From assembly GCF_002858805.1 (NCBI RefSeq), contig NZ_PJZI01000006.1, forward strand, positions 1 to 64,000: 64,000 bases of DNA, in the 5' to 3' direction. Shown in pieces: positions 27,300-34,790 of this stretch. The position numbers and the translations under genes were made by a program. Numbering within the stretch: the first letter of the stretch is position 1; every line of letters starts with the position of its first letter. Below the pieces are notes generated by a model. That model was not told the DNA's origin. It did no database searches and was given only the letters and a program-made list of their open reading frames with translations. This stretch comes from Chimaeribacter arupi (GTDB lineage: Bacteria; Pseudomonadota; Gammaproteobacteria; Enterobacterales; Enterobacteriaceae).

Positions 27300-28418
27300 T
27301 TACCGGCCCACTTTGAATTTCGGTGCCGCGGGCGCTTTTTTCGCCTCCGGCATGGCTTCTCCCCGGAAGATCAGCAAAGAGCCGGCGGTAATCATCGCCG
27401 CCCCCGTCGCAATGGCGAGCACATACACCAGCCAGTTTTCCACCGCCAGCCAGCCATAAAAGCCGGAAATCGGCGCACGGTTCACCGCACCCAGCCCTAC
27501 CGCCATCGCGGCACCCACGGCGGAGCCGATGACGTTGATCACAATGATTTTGGGGTTGGCCAGCGCAAACGGGATCGCCCCTTCTGACACCCCGATAAGC
27601 CCCATCAGCGTGGCGGCTTTCCCCGCTTCCCGCAGGGAGGCCGGAAAACGGTTGGCCCACAGCAACGTCGCCAGGCCCAGCCCGATCGGCGGCACAATGA
27701 TGGCGACCTGGGCCGCCGTATTCGGGGCATAAATCCCTGACGCCAACAGCGCCATCGCTGTGGTGACGGCCGCTTTGTTGACCGGGCCGCCCAGATCGAA
27801 CCCGACCATGCCGCCGACCACCGCCGCCAGGATCACCGTGTTGGTGCCTGACATCGCCAGCAGCCACTGTTCCATGCCGTGGTTCAGCGCGGCCAGCGGC
27901 GTGCCGATGACAAACGCCATCACGCTGCAGGTCAGCAGCGTGCCGCCCACCGGCAGGATAAAAATAGGCCCGGCCGAGGCCAGTGCCTTCGGCAGGGTGA
28001 CCATCGTCGCCAGCGCCCGCACGATATACCCGGCGACAAACCCCGCCGCCAGCGCGCCGAGAAAGCCGGTGCCCAGGCTGTTTGCCAGCAGGCCGCCGAC
28101 CATGCCCGGTGCCAGCCCAGGCTTGTTGGCCAGCGCAAAGCTGATATAACCGGCGACCACAGGCAACATCAGCGACAGCGCCATGCCCCCGAAGCCATCA
28201 AATTTATGCAGCAGCTGCACCACCAGGCTCGCGGCCTGTTCATGCCCGGCATCCCAGATGTTATCGATGCCGTACAGCGAGGCTCCGATGCGTGAAATGC
28301 CCATAATGACCGCCCCGGCAATCACAAAAGGCAGCATCCATGACACCCCGGTCATGATGGCGGTTTTGATCTCCTGGCCCGCCGCCGGTGCGGTGCTTCC
28401 CCCGTTTCCCTTAGCCAT
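27300..28418 (-). CDS. PTS fructose-like EIIC permease
   Basis: 372 aa of about ten hydrophobic segments with the fructose/mannitol-superfamily EIIC opening (EIKTAIMTGVSWMLPFVIAGAV) and the conserved GxxxxAL(N/T)HG region (GTPLAALNHGMEQW). It forms the membrane channel that carries the sugar for phosphorylation by EIIB. The ATG overlaps the EIIB stop by 8 bases, giving translational coupling. A 105-base gap separates it from the mannosidase gene. Confidence 0.9.
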   Translation of the reverse strand: MAKGNGGSTAPAAGQEIKTAIMTGVSWMLPFVIAGAVIMGISRIGASLYGIDNIWDAGHEQAASLVVQLLHKFDGFGGMALSLMLPVVAGYISFALANKPGLAPGMVGGLLANSLGTGFLGALAAGFVAGYIVRALATMVTLPKALASAGPIFILPVGGTLLTCSVMAFVIGTPLAALNHGMEQWLLAMSGTNTVILAAVVGGMVGFDLGGPVNKAAVTTAMALLASGIYAPNTAAQVAIIVPPIGLGLATLLWANRFPASLREAGKAATLMGLIGVSEGAIPFALANPKIIVINVIGSAVGAAMAVGLGAVNRAPISGFYGWLAVENWLVYVLAIATGAAMITAGSLLIFRGEAMPEAKKAPAAPKFKVGR

Positions 28419-28725
28419 GCGTCACCTCCTGCTCCAGCGCCTCAAATATCGCATCGCCAAACTTAATCGGGTCGGCGACGCAGCACTCCAGTTTGATCAG
28501 GCCGTTAAACCGCTCTTTATTGAGGATGGCGACATCCGCCGCCAGGATAACGGCATCGGCGCGTGCCAGGTCGGCGTCCGTGATGGCGTTCTCCACCCCC
28601 ATGCTGCCCTGGGTTTCGACTTTTATTTCATGGCCGCGCTGCTTGCCGGTTATTTCAAGGGCTTCCGCCGCCATATAGGTATGGGCCACCCCGGTCGGGC
28701 AGGCTGCAACACAAATAATGAACAT
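28411..28725 (-). CDS. PTS fructose-like EIIB
   Basis: 104 aa, a complete EIIB domain with the phosphocysteine in VAACPTGVAHTYMAAE (C9). It receives phosphate from the EIIA module at 23.0 kb and passes it to the sugar on EIIC. A good ribosome site (TAAGGAGTTGTT) precedes the ATG. It is the first recognised gene of a four-gene minus-strand operon: EIIB, EIIC, mannosidase, HPr-EI-EIIA. An intrinsic terminator lies in its leader. Confidence 0.92.
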   Translation of the reverse strand: MFIICVAACPTGVAHTYMAAEALEITGKQRGHEIKVETQGSMGVENAITDADLARADAVILAADVAILNKERFNGLIKLECCVADPIKFGDAIFEALEQEVTHG

Positions 28726-28756
28726 AACAACTCCTTACAGGGGTCAGTTTCAGGCA

Positions 28757-28794
28757 ATAAAAAAAGCACAATGGCGAAAGGCGCATTGTGCTTT
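28757..28794 (-). terminator. Intrinsic terminator in the PTS operon leader (possible attenuator)
   Basis: Perfect 11-base arms (28763-28773 and 28784-28794, AAAGCACAATG on the plus strand) with a ten-base loop and a seven-U tract when read on the minus strand. It ends 31 bases before the EIIB start codon. It either terminates a lost upstream gene or works as a regulated attenuator. Confidence 0.75.
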
Positions 28795-29297
28795 GCAGGA
28801 AGAGAGCGAAGGGGAAGGCGGCATCGTCGGCCTCGCCACTGGCGTGGCGGCACAGGATTAACTGATGCAGAGAGCGGGTGCGGAACAGGAAAGCCAGCTC
28901 GTGGCGTTTATGGCTGCGCAGCCGGACAGGTGACGCGGCAGGACGCCGGTTTTTTGCAACGTGGGCCGCTACAGAGGCACCGGGGCGGCATAATTTCCCG
29001 GCGCTGCACCATAACTGTGCCCAGCCCGCGGCAATCTCTTCCCCAGCGTCCTGAGACACTGAAGGTTCTTCTTCTGCCAGGTCAGCGAGAGACGTAAAAC
29101 AGCACATCGCGTTCAGCCACGTCTTGCTCTTGCTGTCCACTGACAGCCACCATGCAGTGATGATGGAAAAAACCCGGATGAGATAAGCAGGCATGGTTTC
29201 CCCTCAAAAAACTCAGGCTGAGTATAGGACAGGGGTAAAATAACGAATGTGACTTTCCACACGTTTATTAACCGGAATCAACGTTCCATTTAGCGAT

Positions 29298-29355
29298 GTA
29301 AAAAAGGCACCTTAACGGTGCCTTTTTGGTACTATTTATACACTCTTTTTACACC
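29298..29355. repeat. GTACC element cluster G
   Basis: AAAAAAGGCACC, TTAAC, GGTGCCTTTTTGGTACT, then CACTCTTTTTACACC. It starts 25 bases downstream of the diguanylate cyclase stop codon. Confidence 0.85.
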
Positions 29356-29379
29356 AGAAATAGGGATTACCCGTAAAAC

Positions 29380-30915
29380 TTACCCGTTATCTGTCAGGCA
29401 GGCGGCATTGATGATGCAGTCCCGCCCGGCGCGTTTGGCGGCATAAAGCGCGGCATCGGCGGCCTGTTTCAGGGTGGTGGCGTCATCCCCGGCGGTGGAT
29501 GTGCTGATCCCGGCGCTGAGCGTGATGATTTTATCGGGCAGCAGGGAGGTATGGTGCGGCAACGCCGCGTTGTGTATCGCATACCGGATGCGTTTTGCCA
29601 CCTTTTCCGCCTCATTGGCCGGGGTGCCCGGCAGGATGACCGCAAACTCCTCCCCGCCGTAACGCGCCACCACATCAGTGCTGCGGCGCGGCAGGTATTT
29701 CAACACATCAGCCACCCGCCGCAGGCACTCATCCCCCGCGACGTGGCCGAAGGTGTCGTTGTAGCTTTTGAAAAAATCGATGTCGCACATAATCAGTGAC
29801 ACCGGTGCGCCGGTGAGGGACGCGCGCGCCAGGCACTGTTCCAGGTAAATATCAAACTGGCGGCGGTTGCCCAGCCCGGTCAGGCTGTCAATCAACGCCA
29901 GATCCTGAAGCGTCAGGTTGACGCGGGTCAGCTCATCCTGTGTCTGCATCAGCTCCCGCCGGTGCCTCACGGTTTTACGGAACTGTTTCAGCACCAGCAT
30001 CCCGAACAGGGAAATGGTCATCAACAGCAGCACATTGAGGCAGATAATCGCCAGGTTGTTTTTAATCCACTGGGTTTTCAGCAGATCGCGGTCAATGCCG
30101 ACCGCCACCACCAGCGGGTAGCTCTGAAGCTGGGCATAGCCGAAAATACGCGTGACGCCGTCAATCGGCGAGTGCCAGGTACCGGCGCCCTGGGGCGAGG
30201 CTTTCAGCAGGCTGCGGTAGAGCGGGGTGTCCGCCATACTCTTGTTGATGATGCGGTCTGAAAACGGACGCACGTACATCACCGTGGCATCCAGATGGGT
30301 CAAACCGAGAATGTCTTTGGGCGACATCTCATAGTAGCCGTAAAACTGGCGGAAAAAATCGACCCGCACCGTGCCCAGCACCACCCCGCGGAACCGGCCC
30401 TGATCGTCATTCAGCCGCAAAGAGACCGGGATAATCAGGTCACCGGTCGAGCGGCTGTGGATCACATGGCCGACATGCACCCGCGCATCGTTATGCGTCC
30501 GGTGCCAGATAAAATATTCACGGTCGGCATTGTTGGCCTGCGGGTACATCCGGCGGCCGGAAGTCGCCAGCCAGTTCCCTTGCGCATCATAAACAAAAAG
30601 CCCATGCAGTTGCGGCAACCGGCTTTTTTGCACCCCCAACAACCCCTGCGGGCCGAGGTAGCTCGCCGGGTTCGCGAAGATATCATCAACGTGGCGGACA
30701 ATGTCTTCCAGCGTGATCTGCACTTGCAGGAAGGTATCCTCGGCCTGGCGGGACAAGGAGATCGACTGGTTTCTGGCCTGCTTTTCGGTGTCCTGCAACG
30801 TGTGTTGCCAGGATTGCCACATTGACCAGCCCACCACGAAGACCACGGCAACCGCAATAATAAGCAGGAAAACCGCCATGACGCGATCAGGCGATTTAAA
30901 GCGGGATAAAGCCAA
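29380..30915 (-). CDS. Membrane-bound diguanylate cyclase (Cache-GGDEF)
   Basis: 511 aa: an N-terminal membrane helix (~14-34), a periplasmic Cache-like sensor (~40-280), a second membrane helix (~285-305) and a cytoplasmic GGDEF domain (~340-505). The active site reads GGEEF, a functional variant, and the inhibitory I-site RxxD (RSTD) lies five residues before it, so it should make c-di-GMP with product feedback. The start is TTG with GGAGG five bases upstream; no ATG has comparable support. The signal sensed is unknown. It lies between GTACC clusters G and H, next to the partition locus. Confidence 0.9.
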   Translation of the reverse strand: MALSRFKSPDRVMAVFLLIIAVAVVFVVGWSMWQSWQHTLQDTEKQARNQSISLSRQAEDTFLQVQITLEDIVRHVDDIFANPASYLGPQGLLGVQKSRLPQLHGLFVYDAQGNWLATSGRRMYPQANNADREYFIWHRTHNDARVHVGHVIHSRSTGDLIIPVSLRLNDDQGRFRGVVLGTVRVDFFRQFYGYYEMSPKDILGLTHLDATVMYVRPFSDRIINKSMADTPLYRSLLKASPQGAGTWHSPIDGVTRIFGYAQLQSYPLVVAVGIDRDLLKTQWIKNNLAIICLNVLLLMTISLFGMLVLKQFRKTVRHRRELMQTQDELTRVNLTLQDLALIDSLTGLGNRRQFDIYLEQCLARASLTGAPVSLIMCDIDFFKSYNDTFGHVAGDECLRRVADVLKYLPRRSTDVVARYGGEEFAVILPGTPANEAEKVAKRIRYAIHNAALPHHTSLLPDKIITLSAGISTSTAGDDATTLKQAADAALYAAKRAGRDCIINAACLTDNG

Positions 30916-31127
30916 GCACTCCTCCGGTCAGGTTAACGGTGTTGCGGCATCAGTTTACGTGATTCCCCCCGGTGCAAAGGGCAGATAAACCGCCCTGCAG
31001 AGCGTTAATCTCCCGCGCCCCGGCGGGGGACACTTCAGGTTTACTGATGCATAAGATGATTTGCGTTTAATCACTTTATCAGAGATAGCACCGCAGACTG
31101 GTAGGTTGAGCAGAGCTTCTCCCGAAG

Positions 31128-31150
31128 TTATCCACCGTTTCTGTGGATAA
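31128..31150. promoter_or_regulatory. Inverted pair of DnaA boxes
   Basis: TTATCCACC (one mismatch to TTATCCACA) and, five bases on, TGTGGATAA, which is a perfect DnaA box on the other strand. It sits about 3.6 kb from repA, beside the partition genes. Confidence 0.65.
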
Positions 31151-31209
31151 CCTTGAGTTTGCGCCCAGCCCATCAGCCAGGAAAAGGATAATTTCAGGGG
31201 GTTAAAACG

Positions 31210-31290
31210 GGATAAAAACGGCACCTTTGCAGCACAATAATAGTACCAAAAAGGTATTTTTTTAACACTATCCCGACACCTTTTTGACAC
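31210..31290. repeat. GTACC element cluster H
   Basis: A dense cluster: AAAAACGGCACCTTTGCAGC, AGTACCAAAAAGGTATTTTT, and GACACCTTTTTGACAC. At least three half-elements in 81 bases, the densest array near parB. Confidence 0.75.
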
Positions 31291-31504
31291 GTCCTGTCGT
31301 TAGCCTGGCCGCAGCGCTTCGTTAAACGAACGAAAACTGTTTTTACCGCGGTGTTTTCGCTTCAGCCGGGGTAATGTGGGAAAGAGAGACCGCGTAAAAA
31401 AGAACAGAAAGGTGAGAGGGAAGAAACAGGCTGTTTGTACCGGCGGAATAAAAAGCAGCATGTCACATAACTTTTTTGCAGGCGCATTTATAGCGCTGCC
31501 AATC

Positions 31505-31553
31505 AATAAGGCACCTTAACGGTGCCTTTTTAGTACCATAAAGGTGTCAAAAC
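31505..31553. repeat. GTACC element cluster I
   Basis: AATAAGGCACC, TTAAC, GGTGCCTTTTTAGTACC, then ATAAAGGTGTCAAAA. It lies immediately downstream of the parB stop codon. Confidence 0.85.
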
Positions 31554-31557
31554 AGGA

Positions 31558-31821
31558 TCACTGTAACTCGTTCTGCCCATGTTCGGCATAAAAGGCCAGC
31601 GCATAGCGGATCATATTCAGTTTGGAGCGCTGTGTTTTTTCACATAACGCTTCAAGCTGCGCGAACTCATATTCATTGAACGGAACGCGGATAGCTTTGT
31701 AATCACGCTTGGCGTCTTTATCGTGCGTGGGTTCGGCTGCCACACTATGGTCAGCCTGGGCTGCAAAGGCTTCTATTTTTTTATCGACCGGGATAGCCGG
31801 CGCTTCTCGGCGTTTTACCAT
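31558..31821 (-). CDS. parB: Small ribbon-helix-helix partition protein (ParB/ParG-like)
   Basis: 87 aa from the ATG at 31821, which overlaps the end of parA by 7 bases. The N-terminal ~40 residues are charged and probably disordered. Residues ~42-80 (YKAIRVPFNEYEFAQLEALC then helix-turn-helix) fit a ribbon-helix-helix fold: a strand that enters the DNA major groove, then two helices. This is the arrangement of ParG and other small centromere-binding proteins encoded just after type Ib ParA. It should bind repeated short sites as dimers and repress the par operon. The GTACC elements next to it are the obvious candidates for those sites; that link is an inference. Confidence 0.78.
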   Translation of the reverse strand: MVKRREAPAIPVDKKIEAFAAQADHSVAAEPTHDKDAKRDYKAIRVPFNEYEFAQLEALCEKTQRSKLNMIRYALAFYAEHGQNELQ

Positions 31822-32450
31822 GAGATCAACTCCTGTACCAGACACTGAATTTCCGCTTTCGCTTTGCCGTTATCCATTTCCACCACGCCTTTACCCTCAG
31901 ACATACAATCGCGGTAAATTTTGCGGTCACGGATCACGGTATTCAGCAGGTTAAGGATTGGGAAATCAGCCAGGTAGTCTTTGGCTTCCTGCGTTTCATT
32001 GATCACCGGATTGGTCGGGGCCATCGTCAATACGGCACAAGGGCGCAGCGCCTCGTTGATGTCCAGCGCCTGGGTGATGATGTCATTAAGCTTCGGCAGG
32101 GTGTCCAGATCCGGCTGTGACGGGCGGAACGGCACCAGCAGCACATTGGCGGCCGTCATGCCGGTACGCAACTCGCGGCTGTCACGCCCGGCGGAATCGA
32201 CCACCACATACTCATAGCGCTTGGCCAGGTCGAGCAGCGTTTCGCGGATATTGTCAAATTTCTGGATGCTGTGAACCACCGGCAGATCCTCCTGCCCGTT
32301 CCGGTCTGTGACCCAATTTGACGCGGTACCCTGGCGGTCTGCATCCACCAGAATGACATCTTTGCCCTGACGCGCCAGCTCTGCACAGATATTGGCCGCC
32401 GTGGTTGACTTGCCGCATCCGCCTTTCTGGCTGCCGATGAGTATAATCAT
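31815..32450 (-). CDS. parA: ParA family partition ATPase (type Ib)
   Basis: 211 aa with no N-terminal DNA-binding extension, the size of type Ib (ParF-like) partition ATPases. The deviant Walker A motif KGGCGKST (K9, K14) is at the N-terminus, with VILVDADRQGTAS as the A' motif and YVVVDSAG as Walker B. It hydrolyses ATP on the nucleoid to move plasmid copies apart, together with the small protein encoded directly after it. The ATG follows CAGGAAGGTATC. A perfect GGTACC-centred palindrome sits about 30 bases upstream. Confidence 0.92.
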   Translation of the reverse strand: MIILIGSQKGGCGKSTTAANICAELARQGKDVILVDADRQGTASNWVTDRNGQEDLPVVHSIQKFDNIRETLLDLAKRYEYVVVDSAGRDSRELRTGMTAANVLLVPFRPSQPDLDTLPKLNDIITQALDINEALRPCAVLTMAPTNPVINETQEAKDYLADFPILNLLNTVIRDRKIYRDCMSEGKGVVEMDNGKAKAEIQCLVQELISW

Positions 32451-32479
32451 GATACCTTCCTGGAGTTAATTAAGTGCTG

Positions 32480-32493
32480 AATTGGTACCAATT
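32480..32493. promoter_or_regulatory. Perfect palindrome in the parA promoter region (putative operator)
   Basis: AATTGGTACCAATT is a 14-base perfect palindrome. It is followed at once by TTGAATATCAA, another near-palindrome. It shares the GGTACC core with the dispersed elements, which suggests that one protein reads both. Partition operons are normally autorepressed through such sites. Confidence 0.6.
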
Positions 32494-32566
32494 GAATATC
32501 AAAACGGAACACAATTCAACCCTGTTTTCAGTGGGTAAGCAAAGCCGGCCATGCCCGCCCGCCGCC

Positions 32567-33496
32567 TCAGGGAGCCGGGTGATCCAGCGCCTGGCAGAAC
32601 CAGCTCACCACCCGGCCAATCACCGCCGGCTGGAACCAGTGCAGGTCTGCATGTTCCGCGCCGTCAATGATCACATACTCAGCCTGATTGCCGCGCGCTT
32701 TCAGCGCCTCGTACAGCTGTTGGCTTTGCACCGGCGAAACCAGCGTGTCTGCGCTCCCGTGCATAATAAGGAAAGGTGGCTTTGGCCCCTCAAGGTGACC
32801 CATCGGGCTGGCCGCCAGCGCCCTGGCCGGATCAGCCGTGATTGGCGCGCCCCCATGTTCTTTAAATGCCACGCCGTTGATTAACAGTGCCTGGGTGATG
32901 GCCGGCGAACGCTGGATGGCCTGCGCTTCGGGAGAAAACCCTTCAGTAATATTAAGCAGGTTGGAAATGCCGTACAGCGTGGCGGCGGCCTGGACATCTG
33001 ACGCGTGCTGTAAGTAACGTCCTTTATCAAAGGTGCGCTGCCCGTTGGTCATGGCCATCATTTGTGCCATATAGCCCCCGGCGGAATCTCCCACCACGCC
33101 GATGCGGGCGCTATCAATGCCGTACTCTTCAGCATGTTCCCGCAGAAACCGCACGGCTGCTTTGCCGTCTTCTATTAAGGAAGGGTAGGGGTTCGGTATC
33201 ACCCGGTATTCCACGGCCGCCACCACAAACCCGGCTTTCGCCAGTGCATACCGCATACCGATATATTTTTCATGGTGGGCGGACATAAAGCCCCCACCCG
33301 GAAAATAGAGGATGGCCGGTTTTTTCTGCTCACTGCGTGGGATAAGCAGTGACATTCTCAGCTGCCGGATTTCTGCCACGCTTTTGACCTGTGAGTAGAT
33401 AATATGGCTGATGGCATCAATCTGTGTTTCCCGGCTCTCAACCCGGATCACCTCTGCGCCGTCTGTATAGCCGGGCAGTTCGTTGAATGCGGACAT
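32567..33496 (-). CDS. Alpha/beta hydrolase (esterase/lipase-like)
   Basis: 309 aa with the full alpha/beta-hydrolase triad: Ser in GDSAGG (S138), Asp in HGSADTLVSP (D250) and His in GAEHADLHW (H282). An oxyanion-hole segment FPGGGF (~65-70) of the HGG(G)-type esterase class is also visible. No signal peptide, so it is cytoplasmic. It sits between parA and the replication origin, convergent with neither, and looks like cargo inserted into the replicon core. The substrate is unknown; carboxylesterase is the safest call. Confidence 0.85.
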   Translation of the reverse strand: MSAFNELPGYTDGAEVIRVESRETQIDAISHIIYSQVKSVAEIRQLRMSLLIPRSEQKKPAILYFPGGGFMSAHHEKYIGMRYALAKAGFVVAAVEYRVIPNPYPSLIEDGKAAVRFLREHAEEYGIDSARIGVVGDSAGGYMAQMMAMTNGQRTFDKGRYLQHASDVQAAATLYGISNLLNITEGFSPEAQAIQRSPAITQALLINGVAFKEHGGAPITADPARALAASPMGHLEGPKPPFLIMHGSADTLVSPVQSQQLYEALKARGNQAEYVIIDGAEHADLHWFQPAVIGRVVSWFCQALDHPAP

Positions 33497-33604
33497 GATT
33501 CTTGCTTTCCTTCTTTTATATGTCGTGAAAGATAGGTATAGCGAAGATTTCCCGGTCGCAGCGCAGAATCAGAACGTCATCCAGGGAAACGTGATAAAAA
33601 TTGC

Positions 33605-33676
33605 GGTGCTTTTTTGGTACTAAAAAGGAGTGTTTTAAGTGTCTTAAACATACTGTTAAGGCATCAAAACAGCACC
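33605..33676. repeat. GTACC element cluster J in the origin
   Basis: GGTGCTTTTTTGGTACT, AAAAAGGAGTG, AAGTGTCTTAAAC and a degenerate GGCATCAAAACAGCACC. Its first two bases overlap the iteron at 33589-33606. Confidence 0.7.
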
Positions 33677-33981
33677 AGAATTGCGGCGTTGAGGCAGTAT
33701 AAACGTGATAAGATTTGCGGTGCGGAACGTGTGTCTTAACAGGTTGAGAATCCGGCATTTTATAAAATGCTGGGGAGATGAGGCAGATCAAGGAAGTGTG
33801 ATATTGAGTGGGCTGCACTTGAAAATTGCCATAGAGATAAAGTGCAGGAATGGGTGGCGTTCCGGTGCTGCCAGACCGGCCGTAATTCCGGCAAACCGCA
33901 CTTTTTTCTGCCCTTGTGGCGATGTTTCCTTACCCCTTTTCATCCGGCCCGGCATCGTGTTGTCGCCGTTTTTCTCAGTCA

Positions 33982-34042
33982 GTATCAAAAAGGCATCAAA
34001 ATCACGCCTTTTGCGGGTGTTTTTAGTACTAAAAGAGTATCC
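33982..34042. repeat. GTACC element cluster K in the origin
   Basis: AGTATCAAAAAGGCATC, GGGTGTTTTTAGTACT and AGTACTAAAAGAGTATC, with half-sites sharing the AGTACT core. It lies 26 bases before the iteron at 34069. Confidence 0.75.
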
Positions 34043-34625
34043 ATTTGGCACTGCTTTTTATCTTAAGGTGATAAGATTTGCGGTGGGATTTCTCACTCAT
34101 TTCACGCCAGACTGCGATCGGGCTTCCAAACGTGATATGTTTTCGGGAGCGTTTACCTTTTGAGTTAAAATAGTTAATTATCAGTGGTTTATATTAATAC
34201 CCCAGCCAGGTGAAACGTGATAACTTTTGCGGTTCATCAGGGCGCTTTCAGGCAAAGGAAAATCCATACGTGATACGTTTTGCGGTTCATGAGAAAGGGA
34301 AACCTATTTCGCTGGGTGATGAGTCGCGATCCTGCAACGGCGATCCGGTTGTGCAGGAGGATCCCGTGGGCTGATCGCCAAACGTGATAAGATTTGCGGT
34401 CTTAGTTTCCATATTATTTATTACAAAACAATAAAATAGCGTATTACTTCTTGTTGAATAGCCCTGTTTTGCAATTATGCTGAAGTTGATTGATTTCACA
34501 TTATTCAGATCTTAAAAAACAAAGCGAAGCTGCGTTAGTTTGTTTTTTTCTTTGTTTCTATGTTTCTATGTTTCTTGTTTCTAGGGGTGTTTTTCCCTAT
34601 CTGCTTCAACGGGTTACAAAGGCAT

Positions 34626-34731
34626 ACGTGATAAGATTTGCGGCTTAACGTGATAGGATTTGCGGTCTGACGTGATAAGATTTGCGGTCTGACGTGATAA
34701 GATTTGCGGCTAAACGTGATCTCAGGATCTG
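34626..34731 (+). repeat. Tandem iteron array
   Basis: Four near-identical copies of ACGTGATAAGATTTGCGG start at 34626, 34648, 34670 and 34692, and a degenerate fifth at 34714. The period is exactly 22 bases, two helical turns, so the initiator monomers would stack on one face of the DNA. Confidence 0.95.
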
Positions 34732-34750
34732 TTGATAACTCGGTTTTTAA

Positions 34751-34776
34751 GGTGATATATTTTGCTAAAATATCAC
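34751..34776. promoter_or_regulatory. Inverted repeat at the repA promoter (initiator-dimer operator)
   Basis: GGTGATAT and ATATCACC face each other across a TTTTGC-rich centre, 14 bases before the repA start codon. The arms share GTGATA with the iterons. In mini-F- and P1-type replicons such a site binds initiator dimers and represses repA. Confidence 0.75.
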
Positions 34777-34790
34777 CTGTCGGAAAGCAC

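Larger units (their letters stand above)
28726..29379. other. Leader region of the PTS operon; possible short gene
   Basis: No recognised gene. A minus-strand frame starts at an ATG at 29194 with GAGGGGAAACC before it and a TATACT-like box at about 29221-29229. It begins MPAYLIRVFSIITAWW and stays open to 28655, but it runs through the leader terminator into the EIIB gene in another frame, and its later part does not read like a protein. It may be a small leader ORF, or a gene whose 3' end was lost. GTACC cluster G is at 29298-29355. Confidence 0.4.
30916..31557. other. Gene-free region between cyclase and partition genes
   Basis: 642 bases without a credible gene. It contains an inverted pair of DnaA boxes (31128-31150) and GTACC clusters H and I. 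The clustering of DnaA boxes and repeated sites next to parB suggests part of the replication/partition control region. Confidence 0.55.
33589..34399 (+). repeat. Scattered iterons upstream of repA
   Basis: Copies of the 18-base iteron ACGTGATAAGATTTGCGG, all in the same orientation: 33589-33606 (degenerate), 33703-33720 (exact), 34069-34084 (core), 34131-34148 (degenerate), 34215-34232, 34268-34285 (variants with TTTTGCGG) and 34382-34399 (exact). The wide spacing suggests copy-number control (incompatibility) sites besides the tight array at 34626. Confidence 0.9.
33497..34790. other. Iteron-containing origin region (oriV)
   Basis: 1.29 kb without genes before repA. It holds about eleven copies of an 18-base iteron, two GTACC clusters, a very AT-rich stretch (34400-34600) with short tandem TTTCTATG-type repeats (34552-34583), and an inverted repeat just before repA. 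This is the layout of an iteron-regulated theta origin, with the AT-rich part as the likely melting site. Confidence 0.85.

Noticed and set aside
28655..29194. Minus-strand 179-codon frame before EIIB as a full protein gene
   Set aside because: It has a good ribosome site, but it runs through an intrinsic terminator and into the EIIB gene in a different frame. I kept it only as a possible leader ORF or truncated gene.
29245..29262. Possible CRP site (TGTGA...CACAC) upstream of the PTS operon leader
   Set aside because: The half-sites are spaced one base too short and the right half matches poorly.
30955..31290. 111-codon minus-strand frame between cyclase and parB
   Set aside because: It crosses the DnaA boxes and GTACC cluster H and has no ribosome site or domain.
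33589..34731. Regularly spaced repeats as a CRISPR array
   Set aside because: The 18-base units have 4-base gaps in the tight array and irregular wide gaps elsewhere, are next to an initiator gene and have no cas genes: they are iterons.
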